Of a stretch of 64,000 nt of DNA, positions 36,001 to 47,684 are shown piece by piece; the first letter of the stretch is position 1; every line of letters begins with the position of its first letter. The stretch covers positions 2,141,030 to 2,205,029 of the forward strand of contig NC_023749.2 of the NCBI RefSeq assembly GCF_000499845.2. Reading direction: 5' to 3'. Made by a program: the position numbers and the translations under genes. This DNA is from Phaseolus vulgaris. Lineage: Eukaryota; Streptophyta; Magnoliopsida; Fabales; Fabaceae. The notes beneath the pieces were generated by a model. The model made no database searches and was not told where the DNA came from. It saw only the letters and a program-made list of their open reading frames with translations.

Positions 36001-37314
36001 AGATTGTCTTTCTCATCATAGAAGTTTGTACAATGTTTCTCATTTTTTCTGCTTGACTTCTAGGCATTGTCTTCTTCGTATTTGCCAATTGGAGCTGTGC
36101 TTGTAAGTCCAGAAATTGCAGAAGTTATACACACACAAAGTAACAAACTTGGTATGATGGTTCATTAATTCATCAGAATTATCACTAAATCTTCAGGCTT
36201 AATATTCTGACACGTTTGCCTATTTTAGGTGCATTTTCTCATGGGTTTACTTATTCTGGACACCCTGTAAGCTGTGCTGTTGCAATTGAAGCACTCAAGA
36301 TCTATAAGTGTGTTCTTTTGTTTCGTGTTTTTATAAACTGATATGAAGGTTATCCTTTATGCTAGTATATAGCAATGCTTTGTCAATGGAGTATGATTAT
36401 ATTTTTTACATCTTTCTTGTAGGGAAAGAAATATTGTTGACCAGGTGAACAAGATTTCCCCAAGGTTCCAAGAGGGCTTAAAAGCTTATTCTGACAGTCC
36501 CATCATTGGAGAGGTGTATATTGTTTGCTAGGTGACTTTAAGCTTGTGGTTGATAGATTGTATTATCACAAACATTACATTATGGGATCTGCAGATACGG
36601 GGAACTGGCTTGATTCTGGGCACTGAGTTCACAGACAACAAATCACCTAATGATCCGTTTCCTCCTGAATGGGGTGGGTTCAAATCAATACTCATTTTCC
36701 ACTATCCCTATTTGAAACGTTCTTGACTCATAGTGTCTATTTATCATTTCTAGTAATCTTAATTAACTGTAATATTCTAATAAAAGACTTGAGCAATCTG
36801 CACGCAATCTGCACAAGTACTTGACTAATCGTGTCTATTTATCATTTCTAGTAATCTTAGTTAACTGTAATGTTCTAATAAAAGACTGTCCTTTAATACA
36901 CTTGAGCAATCTGCACAAGACATTACGTGGGTTGTGTTATATTTAAAATACGTTATTAGATCGTATGATGGATTGGATAGACTATATTTTGATTTTGACG
37001 ACTTTATTTTTTGGTTGTGACTGCAGGAGTAGGTGCCTATTTTGGAGCACGATGTCAGAAGTTTGGGATGTTAGTTCGTGTAGCGGGAGATAACATCATG
37101 ATGTCTCCACCATATATTATTTCTCCTGAAGAAGTTGACACGGTAACTTCACAAATAACCGATAATATAATGCATGTACTACTTTAATTTTAAAATTTTG
37201 TTGGAAGTTTTATTTATGCATTTCAATATTTTACCCCAGTTAATCCGTATTTATGGGGAAGCTTTGAAAGAAACGGAAAAGAGGGTACAAGAACTCAAGT
37301 CTCAGCGCAAGTAG
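30019..37314 (+). CDS. POP2: Gamma-aminobutyrate transaminase, mitochondrial (POP2 type), about 513 aa, nineteen exons
   Basis: Exons: 30019..30054, 30705..30847, 31281..31365, 31510..31582, 32104..32201, 32627..32719, 33105..33178, 33263..33301, 33546..33634, 33728..33804, 33890..33964, 35754..35801, 35892..35975, 36064..36151, 36229..36307, 36423..36513, 36595..36673, 37027..37142, 37240..37314 (1542 nt, in frame). Class-III aminotransferase: [16 protein letters not shown] (about 167-176), PLP-site DE (309-310) in FIADEVICAFGR, and Schiff-base lysine K338 in SLAKALSSSY. The enzyme converts GABA plus pyruvate or glyoxylate to succinic semialdehyde in the GABA shunt. The Arg/Ser-rich N-terminus fits a mitochondrial presequence. 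The first intron is unclear. Either a GC-AG intron (AAG|GCACGT, 513 aa) or a GT donor at 30059 with acceptor CTCTAG at 30720 (509 aa) keeps the frame. The remaining introns are GT-AG. Confidence 0.93.
33373..33497 (+). mobile_element. Solo LTR of the TRIM family in intron 8 of the GABA transaminase gene
   Basis: Starts TGTTAGAGATCCCATATCGA and retains AAGTGGGTGCAAACCTCA, GAGCCGGTTTTATAGG and TTGAGTTAGGCTTA. It ends near CCACTTTGTAATAAC. There is no second LTR, so it is a solo LTR left by recombination. The target duplication is not certain. Confidence 0.75.
33965..35753 (+). other. Long intron 11 of the GABA transaminase gene
   Basis: By far the largest intron of the gene, about 1.8 kb. The stretch 35035-35140 repeats variants of TTAGAATCTCA and CTTCCTATAAA in loose tandem. 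A short TAACAGCAAT repeat lies at about 35143. No coding relic could be identified, although the composition is less AT-rich than the other introns, which suggests an old insertion. Confidence 0.4.
36722..36919 (+). repeat. Tandem duplication, period about 98 bp, in intron 17 of the GABA transaminase gene
   Basis: Both copies contain CTTGACT, GTGTCTATTTATCATTTCT, AGTAATCTTA(A/G)TTAACTG and TCTAATAAAAGACT, followed by GAGCAATCTGCACAAG. A shorter repeat (GCAATCTGCAC) is doubled at their junction near 36799-36813. The second copy has an extra insertion (TGTCCTTTAATACA). Confidence 0.9.
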
Positions 37315-39711
37315 CTTAGCAAGATGATGATGATGAAGGTATAATAAACTCTGCTGCGCCCATATCGTGTGATAAGGAATTACATGCTGTATTAGCTTAT
37401 TAAACTTTTTTCCAACGTTTTCTTTGTTGTAAATGTCGGTAAATCGATTTCCTAGTTGCTTCCTATTTTATATTCTAGTTATATTATGCTTATAATAATA
37501 CTCGTTGCATCCTCCACATTCAACATGAGTATGAACCCTCCTCTCATTAATGAGTTGGCAGCATCGATAGTTTAAGAGTACAAAATTTAGTTAGCCAAAA
37601 CGACAATTAGGCGATGGAAATTGTGCAAAGGTGAGAGATGTGTGCTCGTTCGTATTCGTGAAAAGCAATAGCAACACATTGATACCAAGCTGCACCTAAT
37701 GGTCAGTGAAATGATAAAAATGTTCTTAAATAAGGGGGATGTTAGTCAAAATACATTTTCGAATTCTTTTTCTGGAACATGATTCAGATTCTAGAACATT
37801 TTTTTGGTTTCTGAAATTGTTTTTAGAATATTTTTTGGATTTTGTTTTCTAGATTTTTTTCTCAAGAGTATATATTTTTTTTCTGAAATTGTTTTCTCAG
37901 AATGAAATTTTAATTTTTTAATTATATTTCATTTCTGAAATACAAAATTTTAGTTCGGATTTACTTTTTCAGATGTATTTTTTAATTTTGAATTTTAATT
38001 CCAGTACGAATGGGAAGAATAATCTTGAAAATGAAGATTAATTTGAAGATTTTAAAGTGGATCAGGTGCAGAGTCACAATTTATCATGGAAAAATTAGCC
38101 CGTTAGATTTTAGTCTTGGTTTTTTTACCTTCCTTAATAAAAAAAAAAAAATGAATCCTGCTTGAATTTAAGTGCACGTGTGATTCTGCATTGTGAGTTG
38201 TTGGATATTATGATCGTTGAGAATTTTATGGAGGTTTTGAACTTTTATTGAGCGTCTATGGTACGATTGGTGGAGGAGGAAGGACTTATGCATGGCTTGT
38301 AAAATGTATATGACTTTCAAATTTGATATATTGATTCAAATTGAGCTAAATTTATACTTGGTTTTAAAAGTTGATTAGCATTAAGTTTAACATGTTTTTT
38401 TTAACTTAATTAATCATTAAATATTTTAAGACTATTAACTAGTATTTAACTGTAATTTCACTTCTAAAATCATATAAAGAAAAAAACAGGATAAATTATG
38501 TAAAGTATTATTTGAACTATTCACAACTTTTAATGTCAATCTTGTAAACTTTGAATTTCACACATCTACATAATTTAACCTTTAGTCAATAAATAAGTTT
38601 AAATAAATATTAATAAATTAAATTAAAATGTTTTATGAAACTGATTTTATACCAGACTCGTCTTAAACGGTGAATGTGTGTGACCATGGTTTGTGAACTT
38701 TTTTTAGAATAAAATGTAACAAAAGTCATTTTATATATTTTTAAATATCTTTAAAAAATTATGCAAATAATATTATTGTTACTATTTACTAATTTTATTT
38801 AAGTCTTTAAACATAAACTAGTATTTCTGTAGTTATTTATATCTTGTTTTTTTTTAAGTCCTTACACATGCTCTAATTCTCCATCCTAGAGAGAGAGAAA
38901 AAAAAAAAATATTATTGGTGAACAGATGGCAAAAAGAAGATGTTTAAATCCAAGTTTTATAACATTTTCAATTGTGGCAATAAAGTAGCCTTTCACTGGT
39001 TGGACATCTATTAATTCAAACTTAAACTTATACATTAAATCTAATTTAATCCTAATGTTGGTCCATAAAACACGTAAAATCAAACATGCTAGCCACTTTT
39101 ATTCTATACTAGTATTATTAGTAAGTGCATCTAAGACTCCTGCTAAGTTTTCGATATAAAAAATAAACAAATACTCAATTTATTACAATAAATATTTATA
39201 TTTTGTGTTTAGAAAAAAAATTAAATCTTCAACATATTAGGTATATCGTTTGTTTATTAAATAAAATAACGTTAATATAAAAAAAGGGCAAAGTTTTTAA
39301 AATTATTACATATTAATGATAATTTTTCATTTGATAAACATGCCATAGCTATCAAATAGGTATTGAATTACATCAATTATTAACAAAGTTCTAACAAAAT
39401 TAATAAAATTAAATTTTTTATACTATGATTATGATATCTGTTTATTATACTAGATGTTAATCCTCGTTGTTAAGAATAACACTTACAACCACATAATAAC
39501 AAGTTTCACGCTGAAACATCTCATTGAATAAATACAAATTAAATAACAAAACACGAACGAAAAGGAAATGCCACCAAACTATGAACTTTGGGAAAAGCAG
39601 AGTTTAGATACAAAGTTGCAACAACCTTTGAGAGTGTTTTATACTAAAAATCCATTCATGTTTGTAATTAAAAACACTTTTTACTTAAATCTAAACACAT
39701 TCTTAATGAAG
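37315..39711. other. Intergenic DNA between two convergent genes
   Basis: The 3' untranslated region of the GABA transaminase gene probably ends near 37500. The remainder up to the stop of the small minus-strand gene is AT-rich. It includes a T-rich stretch (37760-38000) with repeated TTCTGAAATTGTTTT variants. No gene is supported. Confidence 0.45.
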
Positions 39712-40002
39712 TCATTTCTTATTAATTTTGTTGGCTTGTCTTCTGGCACGCCTCTCCCTGGAGCTAGGAGATGGCCTAAAAACTCCATCTTCATATTCAG
39801 ATTCTTCCAAATCTTGAAATGATTTCTGTGCAAATTAACATTGCAAATGAAATTAAAGCAAAGAATTTAAAGTGGGGTTGATAGGGAAAAGGTGAAAGTA
39901 ACGAAGTACCTCTCTGAGCTCAGAAAAGCTCACTGCATAGAAGGTAACAGCTGCAGCAGCAACAACTCCCAGAATGGGTAGAGCTATTTGTAACCCATCC
40001 AT
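39712..40002 (-). CDS. Small single-pass membrane protein, 68 aa, two exons, function unknown
   Basis: Minus-strand exons 40002..39910 (93 nt) and 39825..39712 (114 nt with TGA), an 84-nt phase-0 intron, borders GAG|GTAC and CACAG|AAAT. Residues 5-24 form an Ala/Val-rich membrane segment (QIALPILGVVAAAAVTFYAV). Residues 25-31 read SFSELRE. The second exon adds an acidic stretch (DLEESEYEDG, about 36-45), a Ser/Pro patch, and a very basic C-terminus (RERRARRQANKINKK). The N-terminal MDG is the first ATG in the conserved frame; a longer frame upstream is not credible. I recall similar small membrane proteins in other plants, all of unknown role, but cannot name the family. Location (organelle or ER) cannot be decided from sequence. 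Its size makes it easy to miss. Confidence 0.8.
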
Positions 40003-41125
40003 GTTTCTCTTTATCTTTCTGAAGAGTGTGGTTACTTTTATTTGAGTGATTCTGAATAAAGGGTATATGATAATGAAGAAGATGAGATAAGATATTGGAT
40101 ATGCTTCCACTCTACAGTTCCACTTTTACAGTGTATATGCAAAACCCTTGCCTCTTCCGTGATGACTGTTTCTTTCTGCACCTCTATATGATTTTTCACC
40201 CACAAACAAAACTTGAAAACATTTATTTTATCCTTTTAGTGTCACTTTTATAAATTATAATTTAAAAAAATTATATATTCTTTATTATCTAATCCGAAAA
40301 TTAATCTCAAATTCAGAAATAATTTATAAATTAAATAATACAGAATCTATTTTTAAAAAATGATATTTCGGATTATACAATCTGAAAATAATTTATGAAT
40401 TATGTAATTCAAAATATATTTTTAGAAAAATGATATTTTGGGTTAAAAAATGACGCATCTGAATTTTTTTTTTTGAATTACATATCTTTAAAAAAAACTT
40501 ATAAATAAATTAGATAATATGGAAGTTAATTATAAATTTAGAAAAAACTTATACATGTAATTACAGGAAAACATTTTTGAAGTAAATTTATAAAAGTGAG
40601 AGAATAACATGTATCCCAAATTTATGATAGGACGAAACCGTCTTTTCTGATAAGTCAGTCAAGTGGCAACTCTTATTTCTTCTTCACATAAATCAATTAT
40701 TATTAAAAACACATTTTCAAAAGAGCTTGGTTGATTTTATAAGGATAAGAAACCGGATTTTTCCAATTTTTTGAGAAATAATACATAAATAAATGAACTT
40801 ACGAGGACAATAACTAAAAACTGGTTTATTTTTCAAGCCTAGAATGCTTTTATTAACTAATTAATAATATTTTAGAGAAATAATTAATGATGTAAATAAA
40901 TAAATAATTATCTTATCAATAGAAACTAAATTTTATTTATTTATAATATCTCTTATCATGTCAACGTTTTTCCATTATTATTATTATGTGTACCGTCATA
41001 TTAATAAGATGCTGACCTAATTTCAGAACAAATTATTGGCAAAATGTTGACCTAATTTGACATATAGTTTTGTTACTGTACAGAGATGGAGCTTAATGAA
41101 ACGTTGATGTCATCTTAGTCATTTA
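40003..41125. other. Promoter side of the small gene and AT-rich intergenic DNA
   Basis: Leader and promoter of the minus-strand 68-aa gene lie directly above 40002. GTTTCTTTCTGCACCTC near 40169 resembles one terminus of the inverted-repeat element at 1658-2211, but I found no partner end. The rest is AT-rich. Confidence 0.4.
40318..40448. repeat. Tandem duplication of about 65 bp
   Basis: Two diverged adjacent copies share AATAATTTAT(A/G)AATTA, a TATTTTTA(A/G)AAAAATGATATTT core and a following (C/G)GG(A/T)TTA. No wider context is recognisable. Confidence 0.65.
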
Positions 41126-41149
41126 ATATATATATATATATATATATAT
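41126..41149. repeat. (AT)n microsatellite
   Basis: An uninterrupted TA run of about twelve units between the small gene and the gypsy relic. Confidence 0.95.
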
Positions 41150-41559
41150 GATCTTGAAAGTTTCAAACATTTTTTTTTATTTTGATTTTTCAAACTTTAT
41201 TTTTTATTCATTTTGAATACAAGACGAATCCCTTGTTTTTTTTTTCATTTTACCTAAATATAAGATTCAAATATACTTGAATAAGAAAAATTTATAACTT
41301 TTTTTTTCATATTTCACTTGAGTTTAGAGTATGTGTATAACTAGTTTATCGAGATAGTTGGAGACCATTGTGATTTTGTGTACCTTGCTAATAAAATATA
41401 ACGGTCTATGCTCTTCTTCTATCTCTTACACGAGAATCGGGTTAATTATCTGATCTATCATAATAATATATATTTGTAATGGTTTATGCTTTATCAGCTT
41501 TATGAGGACTTGGCATTGTGTCGTCCATACAAAGTGGTCATTGTTTTGAAGACATTGAA

Positions 41560-43640
41560 AATATGGAAACCCTTTATCACCTCCTTTAAAGAGGAAGCCT
41601 GATAAGGTGACCATTCACCCAATCAATCTTTGTACTTCTTTTATGTTGTTCGAACTCTCCATGTTAATGATATCACGCACTTTTTCTGGATTTGTCTTGA
41701 TTTCATGTTCTATAAAAAGGAAGCCTAGGAATTTACCAACCTTTACCTTAAAAACACATATTTTTTGGTTATGTTTAAGCTGATAGCAACTAAATGGTGG
41801 CGAACAACTCTTATAGGTCGACTTTATGATTGGGGTGTAGGTATAGGTGACTACCATGTCGTCTACATATGTTTCCATGTTTATACCTAACATTTGTCGT
41901 AGAATTGTATCCATCACATTTTGGTAAGTTGCTCTATCATTTTTTAACCTAAACAACATTACCCGAATAGTAGTTGACCCCTTCTACCATAAAATTTGTT
42001 TTTTTCTTATCCAACGGATGTATTCAAATCTAGTTATATCCTGAATATACATCTATAAAATTATGTAACTCGTATCTCGATGCATTACCAACCAAAACAT
42101 TAATGTTTGATAAGGGGTACAAGTCATTTGAGTATGCATTGTTTACATTCGTAAAATCTACACACATCTTTCATTTCTCGCTTACTTTTCTAACCATTAC
42201 CAAATTTATTTATTCTCTAAACAAATGTTTCGCCCTTGGTCCATGATTAATTGATGGCAGGAATTAGGATTTATGCTGGGCATCTAAAAATTCGTTCACG
42301 TAAAGGTGTGTAAGTTTGCTTTTACTAACCTTATTATCTCGTTCTCAAATTGTTCATACAGGGCAACACCTATTGTTCACATTCTTTGACATCACCTATT
42401 GGTTGCGACCCCCGATCCTCATAAATGATGCGCGGGTCAAGATCCAAATTGTTGACATTAGAGGAGTGAGAAACCGAATAAGTACTCTGATGAATGTTGA
42501 AACTATTTTCATGACACTTATGGTCTATCTTTTTGTCGACTCTCATGGTTACAACTTACCCTTCAGAGATTGGAATTAGACATTTAAATGTACTGAAGAC
42601 GCAACAACCCCTAATTTATTCAAGAAGGGTCACTCAAGGAAAATGTTGTTTATGAACGGGACATTGACTATAATATATTTGACCATAATGGTGCTAGTCG
42701 AATCCCCATTTGAAGGTAGGTGTACCCTCATACTTCTACCTACTCGCTCGAGAAGCCAACTAAAACTCCATCAAATGACTTCAATTGGTCTCTTGGGACT
42801 TGCAATCCTACAAATGTGTCTAAAAAATGAAGTTTGTCAAGCTTGCCTTGGTTGATCAGGACCTTATGCATGTTTTGCATCCCATCATGACTACCAATAC
42901 TACCACTTAATCAATATCATGGGGTGCAACATCCTCGAGGTTGACATAAAAAAAAAAAAAGAGTGAGAGGAGACGATTATCCTCTTGCTTTCAAAGACAA
43001 ATACTGTCGGGGAGTATCATTTCCTACTCGAACTAGTGCCCTTCCCCCTCCCCCTACGAACCCTCCTGAGATGGTGTTGAAATTTCTTAGGATGTGATTC
43101 TCATGTTCCTCAACCGTTGAGCGATGAGTTTGGTAGGTATCCACTCATAAGTTCCATGATGAATTTTCTTCATAATGATGCAAGCGACCTTCTCCTGCCA
43201 GTTTGGCGAGTTAAACCACCAAACATAACATCCCTCGGTGATGTGTCCATGAGCACAGTGAAATTCACATCAGTAATCATAGTTGGTCCAAGGGTACATT
43301 TAGTTGATTATGGTAATTGAAGCTTCATGCTTACTTCCATGTATGCCAGAACCTCTTTTTAGGAGACCAATAGCGGATGACGACTACTACTTCGCCTTTG
43401 GGTGATGTACAAGACACAAAATGTGTCTATTGATCGTCTAACTAAAGTCGTATCATCTTTCATAGGCCAAATCTTTGTATGCATCTCTTACTTTCATAAG
43501 AACTTGATAGTGCTTGTTTTTTTTTGCCCTTTTCTGTCTCAACACCTCATTGGCTTCAATATGAAATGAAGCTTTGACCTAGATCTCAGTCATGGATTCA
43601 ACTTGGTTGCAAAAGAGTGACTCACTTAAAGACTTTTTAC
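41560..43640 (-). pseudogene. Decayed Ty3/gypsy gag-pol remnant
   Basis: On the minus strand, reverse transcriptase landmarks appear in order in broken frames. There is a WKMCVDFT-like stretch near 42170, then YPLSNINVLV near 42115 and a DVYSGYN motif near 42045. RLKNDRATYQ lies near 41945, and the catalytic YVDDMVV near 41865. KVGKFLGFL near 41735 is followed by NPEKVRDI near 41675. Further upstream (43200-43620) gag remains are seen: a C-x-F-H-C-A-H-G-H-like motif near 43265 and an IEANEVLRQKRA stretch near 43555. Multiple stops and frameshifts show it is dead. Protease sequence and LTRs were not found. The YVDD box and spacing fit Ty3/gypsy, not copia. Confidence 0.8.
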
Positions 43641-44918
43641 AAAGGAATTTGCAAACATTTCTTCATTGGGTGGATGAATGTGGATTGTGGTATCACAAAA
43701 ATAATTAAGTCTTTTAGGGACAATTTTTTTATATCGAAGTGGTCAATTGTTTTTGGGAATTTTAATGCATTTGATGCAAATTGTTCGATGAATATGTATG
43801 AATTTTTTTTTAAAAAAGTGGTCGTTCCATTCAAAGTATCGCCGAATCACTAAAGCAGTTCCAAAAAGTGTTAATGCGAACACTTTGCATCAAACAACAT
43901 CTGAACCTCCTAAAATTAATATTTTGACTCGAAATATTTTGAAATGTTTTTTGGGGTCAATTGATCGTGTAAAAAAAAATAAATTTGAAACCATATAATA
44001 CGTGAGTAGAAATTCATTCATAATTTGTACGTAGAAAAGTTTTGTACCATACATTAATCGAATCAAAATCTACCCATTTTTAGTAACTATCTACTATGAC
44101 TTGTTCTCTAGTCGCAATATTGTATTATTTAAATAATCTATTGAAGAGTAAGAACATCACCATCTACTTTTGAAAAAAGTTTATCGACAAAGGTAAAAAA
44201 TAACCTCTGAACAAAACGCAGATGAATAATTAATGATGATTAGTCAAATTTATTTAATTTAATAACAGACTAATAATCGAAAGAATATGAATATGAAAAT
44301 GGAGAAGACGAGCTAATAAAAATACCAAAATCTGACTTCATTCAATCATTTCTGCTTTTCCCAAGGTGTGGTGTGGTGGAATAGCTTTTCAGAGAACCGT
44401 CTTTCTATCTTTTGTTTCACACAAAAAATAAAATAAAGTTAGATATACTTAGTTGTCTATTTAGTATGGTCACCTTTCATTTTTCTCAATTAATTTTATA
44501 TTTATTTTTGTACCATAAAAAACCCCAACTTGGCTTTACAATTAAATCACCTCCTATGAACAGTGATGTTATCACATTCTGCCATTATGTGCAGTGATAA
44601 TGATCTACTTCTTCTTTTTTTCATACAATTTTTTTATATTGCAAGCCTAGTGGGATTTAGGTTAATCAAGGTATATATTGTCTTTTTAATGAATTCTAAA
44701 ACATTCAACTACTTCTATGCTTAATAAGAACAGTAGTTAAATTTATTTTATTTATTTATTTTTTATACAGTAAAAAATCTATTTCCTAAATTATATTTGT
44801 TGAGAATATTGTTTAAATTTAATAATAAGGCTATTTAAAAACAATATCATTCACATTTATCACGTTATTTACACATTTTTATATTTTTATTATATTTATC
44901 TTGGTTCAAATAACCTCA
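43641..44918. other. Intergenic DNA, nothing recognised
   Basis: May contain more of the gypsy relic upstream of gag, but no motif supports it. Otherwise AT-rich with random short frames. Confidence 0.4.
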
Positions 44919-45369
44919 CATTACAAGAAAATTATTAAATTAAAATCAAATTTAAAGACAAAAAATAATTAATCAATTTATCGACTAAATTAAATATTAT
45001 TTTAGAGAGTAAAAAATTATTAATATTTAAAGTGGTTTCTATTATTAATAAAAAATATAAAATAATTTCAAAATTGATATCTAAATTAGCTATCAAAGTT
45101 TTAGCTATTAATATTTTAGTTTCTAAATTAGTCTATAAAATATTAATAGAAACTAATTTAAAACATGGAGTAATAAGCAATTAAAACATTGGTAGCTAAT
45201 GGTTAGATACTAATTTAGAAATTATTTTATAAATTTTTATTAATAATAGAAAAGTACTTTAAATATCAATAACTTTTTTAATTTATAAGATGGTCTTTAT
45301 TTTAGTTAAATAATAATTAATTAGTTTGGTCTCTAAAATTAGTTTTTATTTAACGATTTTCTTGTAATA
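44919..45369. mobile_element. Foldback CACTA-type MITE, 451 bp
   Basis: The left end is CATTACAAGAAAATTATTAA and the right end TTAACGATTTTCTTGTAATA, flanked exactly by TCA (44916-44918 and 45370-45372), a 3-bp duplication. The interior is two inverted halves: AAGTTTTAGCTATTAATATTTT near 45089 faces AAAATATTAATAGAAAC near 45138. It is the same family as the three copies around the LTP-like gene. Confidence 0.85.
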
Positions 45370-45889
45370 TCATTTTTTTTACATTTTCTTAAATCATCTC
45401 AAATTTACTCTCTCATAGTTTTCAAATCTAAACAAAATATTTGTAATGTATTTTATACCTTTATTATTATAAAAAATAGTTTGTTATCTACAAATAATTA
45501 TTTCTCCTATAATATACATTTAATGTTTTTGATAAAGTTATCAAAAAATAAACACATATAATACAACTATCTCTAACAACGAAGTGAATTCAATGTTTGA
45601 TTACATACCTATTAATATTTCAATTTGATTTTCTCTACTGTGTTCGTTACAACTAATGTTTGACACAATTAGTCGCACAAATAGTTTGACTTCTTCCTTT
45701 CTTATAGAATAATTGAAAATTCGTATTAAGTGTAAAATTTTATTAAACTAACAATAATTTAACAAGCATAGTGAATAGTATTAGCATTTATAAAGAAATT
45801 TGTTACATAACAAAAAAAAAAACAAAGATGATATCATAGATCTAATTCAATTTTTTAAGTGCATGATGTCATATATGTTTTAAACTTTT

Positions 45890-46002
45890 TATTATGAAGT
45901 GGACTATAAACTTAACTCAATCCCATAAAACCGGCTCATAAGATTGAGGTTTACACTCACTTATATACAGTGAAATACTGTAATCTCTCGTGATTTCCAA
46001 CA
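45890..46002 (-). mobile_element. Solo LTR of the TRIM family, reverse orientation
   Basis: Read on the minus strand it runs from TGTTGGAAATCACGAGAGAT through AAGTGAGTGTAAACCTCA and GAGCCGGTTTTATGGG to AGTCCACTTCATAATA. It is a single LTR without primer binding site or partner. Confidence 0.75.
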
Positions 46003-46536
46003 CTTTTTTTAATTATTTAAAGTAATTAAAAAATAAATAAATTGCAGTTTTATATGTAAGAAAGAAAAAGTAGAGTGTTCCTTGAATAGTTAGTTGATAG
46101 CAACAAGAATAAAATATAGTGTTAGGGCATTGATTCTTTCAAAAGAAAAGACAATGGTGTTCGTGTTTGCACGCATATGGAGGGCGGTTTGGTCGGTTGT
46201 CTGTGGCCGCCACTTTGAGACCAAAAAGCCATTACTTTTCATTTCTCGTTTCACTCTTAATAATCAAACCCACACCAAACTTCTATTACATCACTTCAAA
46301 TACTAATGTATAATATTCTTTCATTTTTATTTGCAAAAAATTAACCACATATTATTAAAAACAAAATGTTATTTTCATGTAACTACAATATGAAAAGACA
46401 CTTCAAACTGCTTATATTTTTGGGTAATTTGGTTTTCAAAAAAAAAATTAGTATGGCTTTGAATAATTATACTTGACATTAGGATGTCAAAGCAAATTTG
46501 GTCTAGTGGGTCTCTATTGATTCAATTTGTTTAATT

Positions 46537-46659
46537 TGATAGAGTAGATCACACATCGACTATAGATGAAAACAATTTATTGTATATAAGTGGGTGTAAA
46601 TCTCACCCATGAACTGGTTTTATGGGGTTGAGTTAGGCTTAAAGTCTACTTTATAATAA
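46537..46659 (+). mobile_element. Solo LTR of the TRIM family
   Basis: Starts TGATAGAGTAGATCACACAT and retains AAGTGGGTGTAAATCTCA, GGTTTTATGGGGTTGAGTTA and AAAGTCTACTTTATAATA. It lies about 535 bp from an oppositely oriented copy (45890-46002). Confidence 0.75.
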
Positions 46660-47684
46660 GTACAAGCGGAATAGAGAATAGCAGGTTTGTCAGTTTTTAT
46701 TTATTTATTATTTGTGATATTTTTAAAGATGAATTTTATGTTTTTTAAAATTAAAATTGGTGATGATCAATGTTTTATGTAAAATTTTATTTATATTAAT
46801 TTTGTACACATCATTCGATTTATTGAAATATTATTTATTTTATTTTGTTAGACATTAAACATTATTTGATTATAATATTAAAGTTTAATTTAATTTTATT
46901 GTTCTACATTATATTTTTATTGTTCAAAAAACAATATCAATAACTATAAAAAAAATCAAAACAAAAAATTACAAAAATTGAAAAAAAAAATGACAGATCA
47001 ACTATTAATCCACCAACTTATCTTATGACAAGACAAATTATCAATTTCAATCTGTGTAACTTTAACAAACCAATCCATAGTCTGCTTTTGACAGACACCA
47101 AAACAGACAAATTGATCCGTTTTGTCACTTATACTCAGACAAATAAAGCTTTCTTTTTCAAATTTGACATGGTATAACACAAACAGAATAACAAAAAATA
47201 CAACCAATATAAATGTGCATTAGTAAAGTATTAATCATATACAAAGACTACTTTAGTTGTCTAAGATCTAATTAAGACTACTTTAATTGTCTAAGGTATA
47301 ATTGAATTTGTAATACACTAACTTATCATAATTCATTTGATATTAACTTTATACAAAATCCAAAATCAACTCAAAATAAAATGAAATTATTAGCTCATTT
47401 TATATTCTTGTGTTGTTCAAATAATTACTTTAAAAACTAAAAAAAATATTGTTTCTAAGATGTCTAAATCATGAATATGTCATTATAAAATAATCTAGCA
47501 TATATTAATCTATTCAACTCTGATTTAAACTTATTTTAATTAAAATTCTGACTAATTATTAGTCATCCTCATTTCACCATTATCTCAATAATACTCTCTC
47601 ATTAATAAATAAAATAAAATAAATTTAAAAAAGATAAAAATAATTAAAAATTATCTCAATACACCTAATAGTTCCACAACATTT
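46660..47684. other. AT-rich intergenic DNA, nothing recognised
   Basis: Random short frames only. A small doubled string (TTGTCTAAG with TAATTAAGACTACTTTA around it) lies at about 47255-47300. Confidence 0.45.

Noticed and set aside
42316..43320. Several plus-strand frames within the gypsy region
   Set aside because: The minus strand of the same stretch carries ordered gag and pol motifs, so the plus frames are antisense shadows.
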